A stretch of DNA of 64,000 nucleotides. Source: Blastobasis lacticolella. Lineage: Eukaryota; Arthropoda; Insecta; Lepidoptera; Blastobasidae. The stretch spans positions 12,003,349-12,067,348 of the forward strand of contig LR990058.1 of NCBI GenBank assembly GCA_905147135.1, read 5' to 3'. The notes beneath the pieces are model-generated. The model was not told the origin of the DNA. It saw nothing but the letters and a program-made list of their open reading frames with translations, and made no database searches. Each line of letters starts with the position of its first letter. Position 1 is the stretch's first letter. Shown in pieces: positions 10,801 to 20,000 of the stretch. Position numbers and translations under genes: made by a program.

Positions 10801-11353
10801 CAAAGCCGTCACAAACTCCAAAATCGTAAACGCGTTTATAAAAAACAACAGACTGGAATGGAAAATCACAAGACTAATCTACAAAATGGTCATATGCCCC
10901 ACGATGACCTACGGTCTGAACGTGGCGTCCCAAACAAAGGCTAATCGATCCAAGCTACGACGATACGAAAGATTCATCTTGGGAGGTATGTTAAATCTAT
11001 CCAGAGACAAACCCAATAAGAAAATATGGCAGATTTTAGATGGAAAAACTATAACAAAAATAATAAAAGTAAGGAGGCTGACATACTACGGCCACATAAT
11101 GAGGCACGAGAACCCGCACATACTACAGGCAGCCCTACAACACTCAGAAAGTAAGCGTAAAGTTGGTCGACCTATATTTACCTGGGAAGACTCGTTGAAC
11201 CACGACATAGATAAATATACAACGAAGTCGAAACAAGACTGGCAGACGATGGCAATGAATAGGAGTGAAATGAAAAACGAAGCCGGGAAAATATACCAAG
11301 CACCGGAGACAGACTCCGAATCGGAGGTAGAGGGCCCACACAACACAACGTAA
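7811..11353 (+). CDS. LINE polyprotein: OTU cysteine protease + AP endonuclease + reverse transcriptase (1,180 aa)
   Basis: Start chosen at the ATG at 7,811; the frame also continues a few codons upstream. Residues about 13-148 form an OTU-like domain: KDGNCLFRAIADQL with the catalytic Cys at about 19, and a C-terminal NNHYNSLI box with His at about 143. Residues about 205-425 are an AP-type endonuclease: ATWNVRG, QETH, GDFNAHIG, QIDHI and TDHKLI all present. Residues about 640-930 are the reverse transcriptase: LDIEQAFDTVN (motif A), KQGCPLSPRL (B) and SFADDLILIG (C, FADD). The C-terminus has RRLTYYGHIMRH and KVGRPIFTWED. It mediates nicking and target-primed reverse transcription of its own RNA. 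The OTU domain may remove ubiquitin, but its role in LINEs is unknown. No frameshift or stop, so the element may be active. OTU-bearing LINEs are known in some clades (for example Dualen/RandI). The exact clade here is undetermined. Confidence 0.93.
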   Translation: MAQRSQQTTIRHMAKDGNCLFRAIADQLNEVYFLTFEHQAVRRDLATYVADNRILNRIHLALLNSIQDANIGTPEQSIEERIDLYIRSQLNDGFWGGEETIIAACEFYLVNVHVHANYTTPLVYSPENEQSSACIHLQFENNHYNSLIVTNSQGPQQNICLSDRSQSTTSQSETEPSNSYPVDSTGLRLLRPSPEQPKNPVPCSKLRIATWNVRGCSKALEKKKIDSELQRRQITIAGLQETHLSKGDYVSANYNWILTGGSRSMERRGVALLISNRVTHDVIKVHHIDSNSLAAHIRINIQDKVSPLDLLVITTHLPSTSSNTLAKIGTLVTKSSNQTQLLLIGDFNAHIGKEDAKHLASNLVGTNLYHQKPNQNGDLLMSFIQQHNLRINSTWGRPSCKTTWKMGKKHSQIDHIISRCTNTIWFDYIKGEWSSEIKTDHKLISGNIRISSAQIPQKSQTKSNTGKASNEPSAFRFDFRLYDYSALQGGETRDSFQNKVIEKLEKYNLHPNTAADISSTWQSLNNILKRSAQETLQKTKVRSREVRRALANLQKARFLYKFNSNNVNYKREVTKARTAYRNATEQEDMEDCRRFFQNLSKQHRAIRMKVTYKYLKKHKTKTNRSQSKYYIPMSNWIGELNKVKGPTINTVPEKGPIETDHPDEATITKIIKNMKSGTVPGTDHVVVELYKAAPPTFTEQLVKVMQEAWVKNTIPEDWKLTRQVPIPKIKNPKRTSDFRKISIGNVGYRIYANFILKKLDEKIQLGNYQAAFLQDRSTDDHMFTIRRVLDSNWKAGTKTYVVALDIEQAFDTVNLDALRDILLTRTGTHLTNRIIEACMQEKTLISWCGQNSDIINKGKGVKQGCPLSPRLFTLVMDEVLRTLEEKDDELTLDQDHNITMPLILSFADDLILIGTDIVKLDQTITRLKILLESVGLVINGSKTKLIIRDPSNPPNGTAPSSVHLGGVSIQPVKEIKYLGTYLTASHDRRNCIKHRCDKAVTNSKIVNAFIKNNRLEWKITRLIYKMVICPTMTYGLNVASQTKANRSKLRRYERFILGGMLNLSRDKPNKKIWQILDGKTITKIIKVRRLTYYGHIMRHENPHILQAALQHSESKRKVGRPIFTWEDSLNHDIDKYTTKSKQDWQTMAMNRSEMKNEAGKIYQAPETDSESEVEGPHNTT

Positions 11354-12011
11354 CGACGGACATTGGAGAAAGCAAACAAGAACGACCATGAATACTAACG
11401 AATGTCAAGCAGAGGATATCGTCGTAGTTAGGCAGATTAAATATTACAACACGCCGGTGGAAAAAAGGCACCACTTGCAAAAAGATTATGGTTGCTCACG
11501 ACTGGACATCGTGGGAAAGGCCACCTGGAACATGACATCAAGAATACCCAACACCAAGACAAAACAAAACCAGAACAGATCAAGGGAACAACCACAGCAG
11601 TCTTTACCATCCTTCTTTATTATATTACACAAAAAGTATAGTATCTATCCTCCTTTAAACTGACTCGATGCTAGTATTCTTGTCGGCTCCAAATCCTTTC
11701 GCTCCCATCCTGACTGCGACAGCCCTACACTCCCCTTCGCATCTACGTACACACTGGTATCTCGGGCTGGAGGTAGCGCAAATCAGTGGAGGACGAGGTC
11801 TGGTGTCGCCTAAAATCAACACTCCCACGTCTGATGCTGTATCCGGAGCAAACCAGCTCTTTGTGTGAGACCCGTGACAACCACTGGGCTTGGTTGCTCA
11901 AAATACAAGTACAGACGACAGAACCACCGAGTATGGCGATGTCGTACCCAGTTCTTGCTGATATGATCTACATACACCCTTGCAGAAGCATTTCTGGCTG
12001 GTGTTGTACCT

Positions 12012-12031
12012 GAACGGAACGGAACGGAACG
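12012..12031 (+). repeat. (GGAAC)n 3' tail of the OTU LINE
   Basis: About four tandem GGAAC units immediately precede the right target-site duplication, so the element ends in a pentanucleotide microsatellite and not poly-A. Confidence 0.85.
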
Positions 12032-12056
12032 GAGGACTACCCAGGAAAACATTCAC
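12032..12056. repeat. Target-site duplication of the OTU LINE (right)
   Basis: Begins GAGGACTACCCAGG directly after the GGAAC tail and pairs with 6,217-6,241. Confidence 0.88.
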
Positions 12057-12391
12057 TGATCAGTTAATTCTTCAGATTCAGTAATGTTCTCAAAAAAGAT
12101 GGGGTCCGAAGTGGTAAGAATAAAAGGAGATGTATGAAAAGAGTTGTGGATATATGCGAGGCTAGGAAGTTGTGTCAGGCCAGAGCAAAGTGGCGGTCCA
12201 TAGTCTCTGCCTACCCCACCTGTGGGACACAGGCGTGAGCTTTATGTGTGTATGTAATAAATAAATACGTATTACCTAATAGCTGACTGTGCGGTGTTTC
12301 CGGGTGATAGGTAGGCCCACTGAAAACCAGCGTTGTGGTACGCGTCAAGCGGCCACAACATTATACTGAGGGGGTCCAGTTGCACTGGAAG
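12057..12391 (+). repeat. LINE 3'-end debris flanking the OTU LINE
   Basis: Contains CCCCACCTGTGGGACACAGG then TGTGTGTATGTAATAAATAAATA, resembling a non-LTR 3' untranslated end. Absent from the right unit together with the OTU LINE. Confidence 0.5.
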
Positions 12392-12589
12392 CCGCGACAC
12401 GGAGTTTTAACAATGCCACTGGGAATATTTAACTGTAGTAGTCACTCGTATATCGTCTAACATCAAATCAGACATGGTGTTGGATCATGTTATCGATATT
12501 TATTTTTTTATTAAATCTTCATGCACAAAATAGTACAAAGGCGGACTTAAAGCTAAAATAGCGTTATCTACCAGTCAACCAGGAGATAA

Positions 12590-12995
12590 AGGGTAAAGAA
12601 AAAGTAAGGCGGTGCAAGAGAAGCTACTAAACAAGATGGAGGAGGGGAACCGAAAACTCACTGTCGCCCAAAGGGCGATGGAAAGGGCTATACTTGGCTA
12701 CGGCTAATCGGGAATGAGGAGATCCGCAAGCGAACTAAGGTCACCGACATATGTCGAAAGATTGCGAAGCGGGCAGGGCACATATCTCGCAGAACAGATG
12801 GCCCACGGGGCAGGAAAGTTTTCGAGTGGCGATCATGTACCGGAAGACGCAGCGTGAGTATCCCTCCCACTAGGTGTGCCGATGATCTGGTAAAGATAGC
12901 AGGTGTAGCTGAATGCGGAAGGCGCATTACCCTTTGTGGAGATCTCTGCTTATGCCCAGCAGTGGGCATCTTACGGCTGATATGATGATGATGGA
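12590..12995 (+). mobile_element. RTE-type LINE C-terminal fragment
   Basis: Plus-strand translation (frameshifted once) reads VAQRAMERAILG, IRKRTKVTDI, KRAGHISRRTDG, KVLEWRSCTGRRSVSIP and DDLVKIAGV, ending in CCCAGCAGTGGGCATC and ATGATGATGATGG. This is the C-terminus and 3' tail of an RTE-clade LINE. Right-unit copy at 39,430-39,840. Confidence 0.78.
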
Positions 12996-13109
12996 CATCT
13001 AAGTTTAGTTTTGAGACGAGAAGATGGGAGCGCCTCAAAGCGCCCCTCCTTCCTCTCCACGGCGCGCAATTTGGAAACCCCTGTGCTTCTATTAATTCTT
13101 TCTTTATCA

Positions 13110-13375
13110 ATTATCTCAGGGTATGAGAAAATGATATATTTATTATGTGAGCAATGGGTCTACACAGAAATGAGGCACTATATTTTAATACTTTGGTAGT
13201 AATTTCATCATATCCACTAGATTTTCTGTTCTTTAAAGACATAATAATTTTGTAAACTTCATTATCGTCAACAGGTTTGAGAAATATTGTTTTAGAATTC
13301 TGTTTCTCCGCTTGTATGAAGTTATCGTTAAAAATGTCACATATTTGTTGAGGTTTACGAAATGTCATATTATTA
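13110..13375 (-). mobile_element. LINE reverse transcriptase fragment
   Basis: Minus-strand frame with PQQICDIFNDNFIQ, LKPVDDNEVYKIIMSLKNRK and SSGYDEITTKVLK, the N-terminal part of an RT domain (jockey/CR1-like). The right-unit copy (40,000-40,205) has lost the 3' portion of this frame. Confidence 0.78.
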
Positions 13376-13539
13376 AATATTATAGAGTCAATGTCATTAT
13401 TGTGATTATTATTTGACGTAATTGCCGATATATACTACTCCATATAGCTTTTGGATTTTTTCCGTTTTGAATTATGTACTTTATATTATAATTTATCATG
13501 CATAGTTACGCCCATAGACCAATAAAATCCACTCTAAGA

Positions 13540-13910
13540 AATGGAACACATTGCTTGCCAGTGAGATCCTAAACATGAGTAGGTAGTCCTTATAGCTTAG
13601 AAAGAGACAGCATTTCCCTCAAGCCAGGTTTCCAGATTGTAGGGAGATGTACGGTCCAGGGAAGACATTCGCAAGAAAATCATCCTTAGCTGCAAGCATT
13701 CAGCAGATCTACCCAAAGCTACTTACGAACTTGCGACATAAAAGTGGCTTCTTGTGCCTTGGCGACGATGGCTGAATTAGATTGTACCATTTCTAAAATT
13801 ATTTGGGACAGCGTATATGGCTCGCCATCCAGCGGGGCAACGCGGCCAGCCTTCTGGACACATTTCCGCATTCAGGGGACTGGGGCAAATATTTTACCTA
13901 TTTAAGTAAT
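13540..13910. repeat. Degenerate LINE-like sequence downstream of beta-1
   Basis: Includes AAGAAATGGAACACATTGC (related to LINE C-terminal codons) and further sequence also present at 40,370-40,725. No open frame is worth calling. It may contribute to the beta 3' flank. Confidence 0.4.
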
Positions 13911-13923
13911 TTAGAGTAAGGTT

Positions 13924-13929
13924 TTTATT
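13924..13929 (-). terminator. Candidate polyadenylation signal of beta-1
   Basis: AATAAA on the minus strand, about 150 bases past the beta-1 stop. Conserved in beta-2 at 40,755-40,760. Confidence 0.45.
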
Positions 13930-14078
13930 GATAGGTTGTTTTAATATGTAATTCTATATTGTTTGTTTATTATGTTTAAGTTGTTAATATTAAATATTAA
14001 ATTTTTAAAATGAAACTACAATATTTGTTACTCGATTTAATTTAAACATCGTCCAATAGAACCTGATACTCGAGCTCA

Positions 14079-17000
14079 TTAGAAGTGAGGTATCCATTCG
14101 TCTTTAATCTCTCCAGGCACCGTCTCCTCAAACTCGTAATCTTCATCATACTCCTCCGCATCCTGAGACCCCTGCTCAACGGAATATGGGGGCGGGTTAG
14201 GAGACTGCTCAGAAGATACCTCGGGAGTCGGAGATGAGGTGGCGTCATTTTCTTTCAATGGCGTCCAATGATAAAACTTGACTTCTGTAGAAAATAAATA
14301 AATAAATAAATAAACGTTTATTTTCTCCCATTAATTTACAGATCACAATTTACATTTCATTTAAACACTTATGGGAGACTGATGCCTAAGCTAGGCAAGA
14401 AGCCTGTATTTCAGGTCACCAGGCCCCCCCTCGCACTACTGTACATAATATAATGCTTGCAATGTCTCGTATGCTAGGGAATAATATATAATAAATATAT
14501 GCAAACCAATATAAACATTCAGAGTATCTACCTAAATGTTTACTTATACATACATAAATGATATATAATATATATACGTATTTTTGTGTTAGTATTGTTA
14601 GTAATATTTTTATTTAGCTAATAGTTGTAAGTATCAGTAAGAGAAAGTTCTGTTTTGGTGTTACTAGTGGGATATGTGGCAAGGTGGGAACTTAAAATAT
14701 GTTTAATTTTTTTAATGATCTAACTAACTGGTATAAGGATAGACTCTGTTCTATCATAGCTGAGGTCACTGGTGACTCTCTTTTTGCAAAGGAAATAGTT
14801 AAGCGCATAGATGTTGAGTACTTTATTTACATTATTGTATATAAAGCCTCCCAGGAAACAGAAAAATCTTCGGCCAAAACTTGTTACAATGGGGGGATCA
14901 GGATGTGGCACCGTATACGGTCTTCTACGGGCTTTTGTGGTTGAGGATGGGGGGATGTATGTGACCGTGCGGTGTTGCGAAAGTGTTGTGTGGAGAATAA
15001 ATAATTGGCGCACTGTCAGTACTGATAACCTTTGATAGAGTTCAGAGGTTGAGAATCTAAATGGGAGAAAACACATTACTTTAAGTAATGACCGTTGGGC
15101 TCTCTCCAAAGTCAAAAGTTTGGTTTTAGGAGCACCTCCCCATGTAGTAATGCAGTAGATTAAGAGGGACTGACAGAGCGCAAAATAAATGAGAACTTTA
15201 TCTAAAAAATGCGAGCCAACCGTTGTTTCTCTCAGTCGATCCCGTCTGTTCAAATGCCTAAATCCATTTTCTAATGACCTTAGCACTGGATGATACATTA
15301 ATGCCTTTCTTTCACACGCGCGATTTAACCGACGAGCGGTTATTTCCTGATTTATCGTTTTGATAATAAGCTCATAACGCTAATCATGCATGTTGTGCTC
15401 GCCTGTATGACTCCATAGCAACTGAATTTCTAAGAACAAATTCTATATAAATTAACATATTTTTCTTTACTATAATTACCCAACAAAAAACACTTATTGC
15501 AGTGCAAGTTTATCCTAACGAAACATTTCACCGATAATAACTCCACACAATATAATAATGCGAATAATAAATATAAATGGAAATAAAATAATAATTTTAA
15601 TGTCGTAATTGCGGGCCGCGGGGCGGCGGCCAGAGCGCAAAATGCACTCATTTCAGCACAACGATTTGAGTGCAAGCACTCTTTTTGGACACCTTGTAGG
15701 TACTTACCCATGTCTCCATCGAATTCATCATAGAATTTTGAGTTACTGCTAATTATTTTTGCTGGTTTTGTATTGTCCAATAAGTCCTGAAATTATAATA
15801 AGTACACGTATAGGTAGGTAGGTAGGAGCGTTGGTGGCCGAGTGGTTACGGTATCCGACTTGTAAGCGAGAGGTACCGGGTTCGAATCCCACTACGGCCA
15901 TGTACCAATGACTGTTTCTAAGTTATGTACATTAGTTGAATACTAAACGATGCTCTTACTGCGAGAAAAACGTCGTGATGACACCTGCATATTCAGGCTG
16001 AATACTGAATGTGTAACCATGATCCAACCTGGTCAGGTTCCCCTAGTAGCAAGGTCACGGAGGTCAGATGGCAGTCGCTCCACTGTAATTACCTGATCTA
16101 GGGAGCTTATTCCACCTTTCTCGTTCGTGGTAAAAAGGCTCATAATGCCCGTAAGTTAATTGAATGCCAGCTACCTAGATGGTGTGGATGAAAGCTATCC
16201 TATCGTTGGAGGGTGTGGTGGCGGAAAAGTGACGGTTGCACCAAGTTAAACGTTCTTTGGAACATTCCCCGTTGAGAACCCCCAGAGAGCCAACTTCTCT
16301 CCGGAGACCTAAGGGATCTAGACCATCTGTAAGAAGGATCATCGACAATATTCGTATCGTCGATAATGAAGCTCTTCGTTGAATGAAATCAAGTGGAAGG
16401 AGTTTGTATTGGGGTGAACCAGCCCATAGATGGGAGCAGTATTCCATATACTGAGGACGAACCTGTGCCTTGTAGCACTGCTGGCTTTATTCAGTACCCC
16501 AAGTTTATTTGTAAGCCAGTTTGGCTTTACCTTCCAAGTGATCCCTAAATTGGACTTCGCACCGCAGTCTGTGTAAAACGCACATCAGGCATAGTCTGTT
16601 TACACTGCGGGATATAAGGCGGTGCGTTTCCCCCGTCGTCAAGTAATAGCCAGGGCTATGCTCAAATAGAAAGAAAGAAAAGACATTTATTACACATAGC
16701 ACACCACAACATAAATATATACTCGATGTTCGCGATACGCAGCTCGTCAAAGCCGTCGAAGGAAATTTCTGTCGCTCCTCTTTACGCTTCTCCTTGCGCA
16801 AACTTGGCAACTCGCTGGCGTACTCAGCAAACGGGAAGGCTGGTCTCTATTTGCCAGTTTGCCACGAACTCGACCCTTACTTGGATGTCGAGACAGCATT
16901 GTAACGCTTCTTTATCGTACGCGTATCAGTATTCGGGTCCTTCGCATCTCGTGCTGCCACCTACGCTCGGTAAGCTGCCTGTTTTAGGCAAGAAGCTTCG

Positions 17001-20000
17001 GCACAGGACTTATCGAACCATGGCTGGTTTCGTCCACCGACACGTACGGCTCTGTTGGGGATGAAGCATTTCATTCCCAACAGTTTCGTATCCGCGACAG
17101 CAACAGCTCATTGTGAAGGATAGTCTGACGTGAAGCATAACTGTATACACGGGTACGACGCATAGAATTCCTGCAATCCATCCCAATTTGATGACTTGTA
17201 GTGCCACACTCGATGCGACCCCGAGGAACCCAAAATCCGAATACCCCACACTTCCAACCCAGTTTCGGAACTCTCTTACCTTTACTTCATACTGCCCATG
17301 AGGGAACATCGTGGCGTCCACCGGCAGCTCTATTCGTCGTGGTTGAAGCTCTGGCCATTGGCGATATAACACGAGCAAAGCTGTGACGCCAAATGATAGT
17401 TCACGTCTCCAAATATCCTGTGAAAGTGACGATCACCAACATCAGTAGGAAAATGCTCCCTGGACTTTATAGCACTGGAGGTTATCCTACGTCATCGACT
17501 ACAAGAAATATGACACTTTGTATCGATAGATAGTTTAGTAGACCCACAAAATATTGCGCTGCTTTTGCACAACCTGGCACGCTCGGTACAGTCGAAGAGA
17601 TAAGTTGTTATTTTTCCGACCCAAAGTTTCGCCTTTTCGTAGCTATCTATCGTACTTACTTAGAGTAAAAAATGTTTAGCAATATTATTAGACTCAGCAA
17701 AAGCCTTTGTTTATTAGACACTAGCGGCCCGCCCCGGCTTCGCACGGGTAGTAAACCTTAACAAATTATACACCTGAACCTTCGTCATGAATCACGTTGT
17801 CTAAAACCGCACTATGTAGTCTGTGTGTGAATACCGCATGAAAATCCGTTTAGTAGTTCTTGAGTTTATCGCGTACAGACTGACAGTAAGACACGCCGTG
17901 GGACTTCGTGTTTATAATATGAAGTAATTATATTATACTTAAGTATGTACTGAGGAGTGTCCCGTTACAAACAGGACACCATATTACGATCACAAAAGTT
18001 CCAACCGTCTCCTCAACCATTTTAGAGGGAAGGGGGCTGTCTGTCTTCTCCGTCTCGCGCGTGCGCGAAGCGCACGTGCGGGGAGACCGAATTTGGGGCG
18101 AACCCACTGTCGGTGATGTGGGTGCGCGGCCCATAGAGACGGGCCGGTCGTTAGGGTTGGCGCCTTCGTCACCTCCCCCGCGGTCGGGCGCACTGGGCGC
18201 GGGACCGGCGTAGGGCGGCTTCCAGGCGCGAACAATCCGGGTTTGGGGCTGCCACTGGCGTGGCAGAGGCGTCGCCGGAGCCTGCAGGCGTCAACCTCGT
18301 GAGAGGGACTTCCTGCGGCTGCCGGGGGTCTCGTCCGGAGGTGGGGGCCGCGGGACATAGTCGCTCAACGGCCCCCGCGTTGCTGCCCAATTGCAGCTAA
18401 CGCTCGGGGCCCGGCGCAGTTAGATCCGTCAACCCGTAGGGACGGAAATGCAGCGCCGGGCAGTCGATCCGGTGGGGTTGGCCGCCGGGCGCAGTACGCG
18501 CGCCGGCGGCGGGCGTCAGTCAGGTGGGGTGCCGCGAGCGGTGCTCAGCGGCCGTAGAGTCCGGTGAGGGTGGGGTGCAGGGTCTCAACCCGAAGGGAGT
18601 CCTCCTGCACCCGATGTCGCATCAGGTGTGGTGTCAAAGCAGGTGTTGCGTCGCCGTTGACGGCGATGAGTCGACGGCGACGCGGCGTCAGGTTAGGGCC
18701 GCGCGGCGGCTACGCGATTCGCGGTACGTGGGTGCGCGTGCGCGGCGCGGCGGGGTGTAGGGCGCTTCTCAGCGCGGCGTCGTCAGTGGGGGACCGCCAC
18801 TTTAACGGGCTCTCATTGGAGAGCCCGGAGTGACGGTCGGGGGTGCGGACGGTCTCGCGCCTAAGACTGCGTCCGCTGGTCTGGTTCGGTGGATTTGGCG
18901 ATAGGGAGGTACGTCGCGCCCGCACAGCCCGAATCCAGCCCGGCGTTGGCTGGATGGCGGCGGCGGCCCCGTCGGCGAGGTTAGACGACGGCGGGGCGCA
19001 TGTGCCGCGACACAACATCATGTTGTGCGGGACACATTGTTGTGGGCTCGTGTGCGGCTTCGTCGGCTCGGCGGGCGGAGGAAACAGGCGCGGTGGTGCT
19101 CGACCTCACGGCGGCGCGGCGCTCGACGTCTGCTAGCGGCGCGGCGTAGGCTGATCCGGGAAGGGGGCGACCCGGCTCCTGACGGCCGTATTTCTTGACA
19201 TTGACTCCCCTCCCCCCGTGCTGCCTAGATAGCCGAGCGGACTGAGCGGCGAACACGCGACTTTTTTCTAATATTCACAATTTTAAACTCGTGATATCTT
19301 TCGAATGGAATGTCTGAATTGAATAATTCAAAAAGTTATATAAAGGTATTGAAGTAGTCGTGAATATGAAGTAATTGATTTTGATAAGGATTAATACCAA
19401 GGTACAAATAAAGAGCGTTTTTTAGCGGCGGCATTTCAATTAAATTTTCAAAATAAAAGAACACTTATTGTGACATAACTATAATAGTTAGACATATACT
19501 GTCGCGACACTTTTTGTAGATAATGATGTGTTCTGCAAAGTCGTAGTTATTACATTATTTTGTTCTATCATCAATCGTTTTCGCAGCGCACGCGATGTAA
19601 GGAATTTTTTGGGTATTTTTCTACACCTTCGGTTACATTGTTCAAATTTTACCAAGGATCCCTAATTTTTTTCAAAATAAAATGTAGCCTATGTCAAATT
19701 GGAAGAATGTAGCATTCTATTGGTGAAAGAATTTTTTAAATCGGCCCAGTACTTTTTGAGCCTATTCATTACAAACATACAAACATACAAAAATAGGTAC
19801 AAATCTTTCCTCTTTATAATATTAGTGTAGATATATTATTATACTTTTATTTTTGTTTATTAGACTTATATTATTAGACTCAGCAAAAGCCAAGAGGTTT
19901 CCCATCCGCTCCTCTTGTTGAAAGGTTAGGTATCCGAAGAACACTCCGAGACTATTTGAATGATAGGTTGCAAAGTGTCACAGTATATAAGTGATTATTC

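Larger units (their letters stand above)
6242..12031 (+). mobile_element. Full-length OTU-domain LINE (non-LTR retrotransposon), 5.8 kb
   Basis: The element is bounded by 25 bp target-site duplications (6,217-6,241 and 12,032-12,056) that match at all but one base. It has a 1.57 kb 5' untranslated region, one long open reading frame (7,811-11,353), a 0.68 kb 3' region and a pentanucleotide tail (GGAAC)n instead of poly-A. The 25 bp duplication and intact frame indicate recent target-primed insertion. It lies in the left unit only, inside a larger segment (5,619-12,391) missing from the right unit. Confidence 0.88.

Noticed and set aside
11388..11663. Possible second open frame (91 aa) after the LINE polyprotein
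   Set aside because: It lies in the 3' untranslated region, has no recognised motif and shows a biased composition consistent with chance.
14289..14310. Microsatellite (AAAT)n as an independent repeat
   Set aside because: It is the 3' tail of the minus-strand LINE, not a separate locus.
15430..15780. Continuation of beta-1 exon 8 as a long terminal exon (and 46,700-47,050)
   Set aside because: ATGG|GTAAGT is a strong donor in the same position as in alpha, and exon 9 joins in frame with a homologous strand. The read-through is low-complexity and hydrophobic by chance.
15831..15893. Functional tRNA gene suggested by box A and box B
   Set aside because: The same head plus a common 200+ bp body recurs eleven times, some with target-site duplications, so it is a SINE. 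The cloverleaf ends do not pair.
17990..19256. Several open frames on both strands in the GC-rich Helitron interior
   Set aside because: High GC suppresses stop codons. The frames overlap on opposite strands, have no recognised domain and no consistent start context.
19225..19268. Pol III transcript from box A-like TAGCCGAGCGG followed by a T-run
   Set aside because: No box B is present between them and the interval is too short for a tRNA.
17682..19891. 24 bp flanking repeat as target-site duplication of a LINE-like insertion
   Set aside because: The inner ends match Helitron termini, and extra local copies of TTTGTTTATTAGAC lie between the repeat and the Helitron ends. The repeat is better seen as a prior local duplication, though this is not proven.
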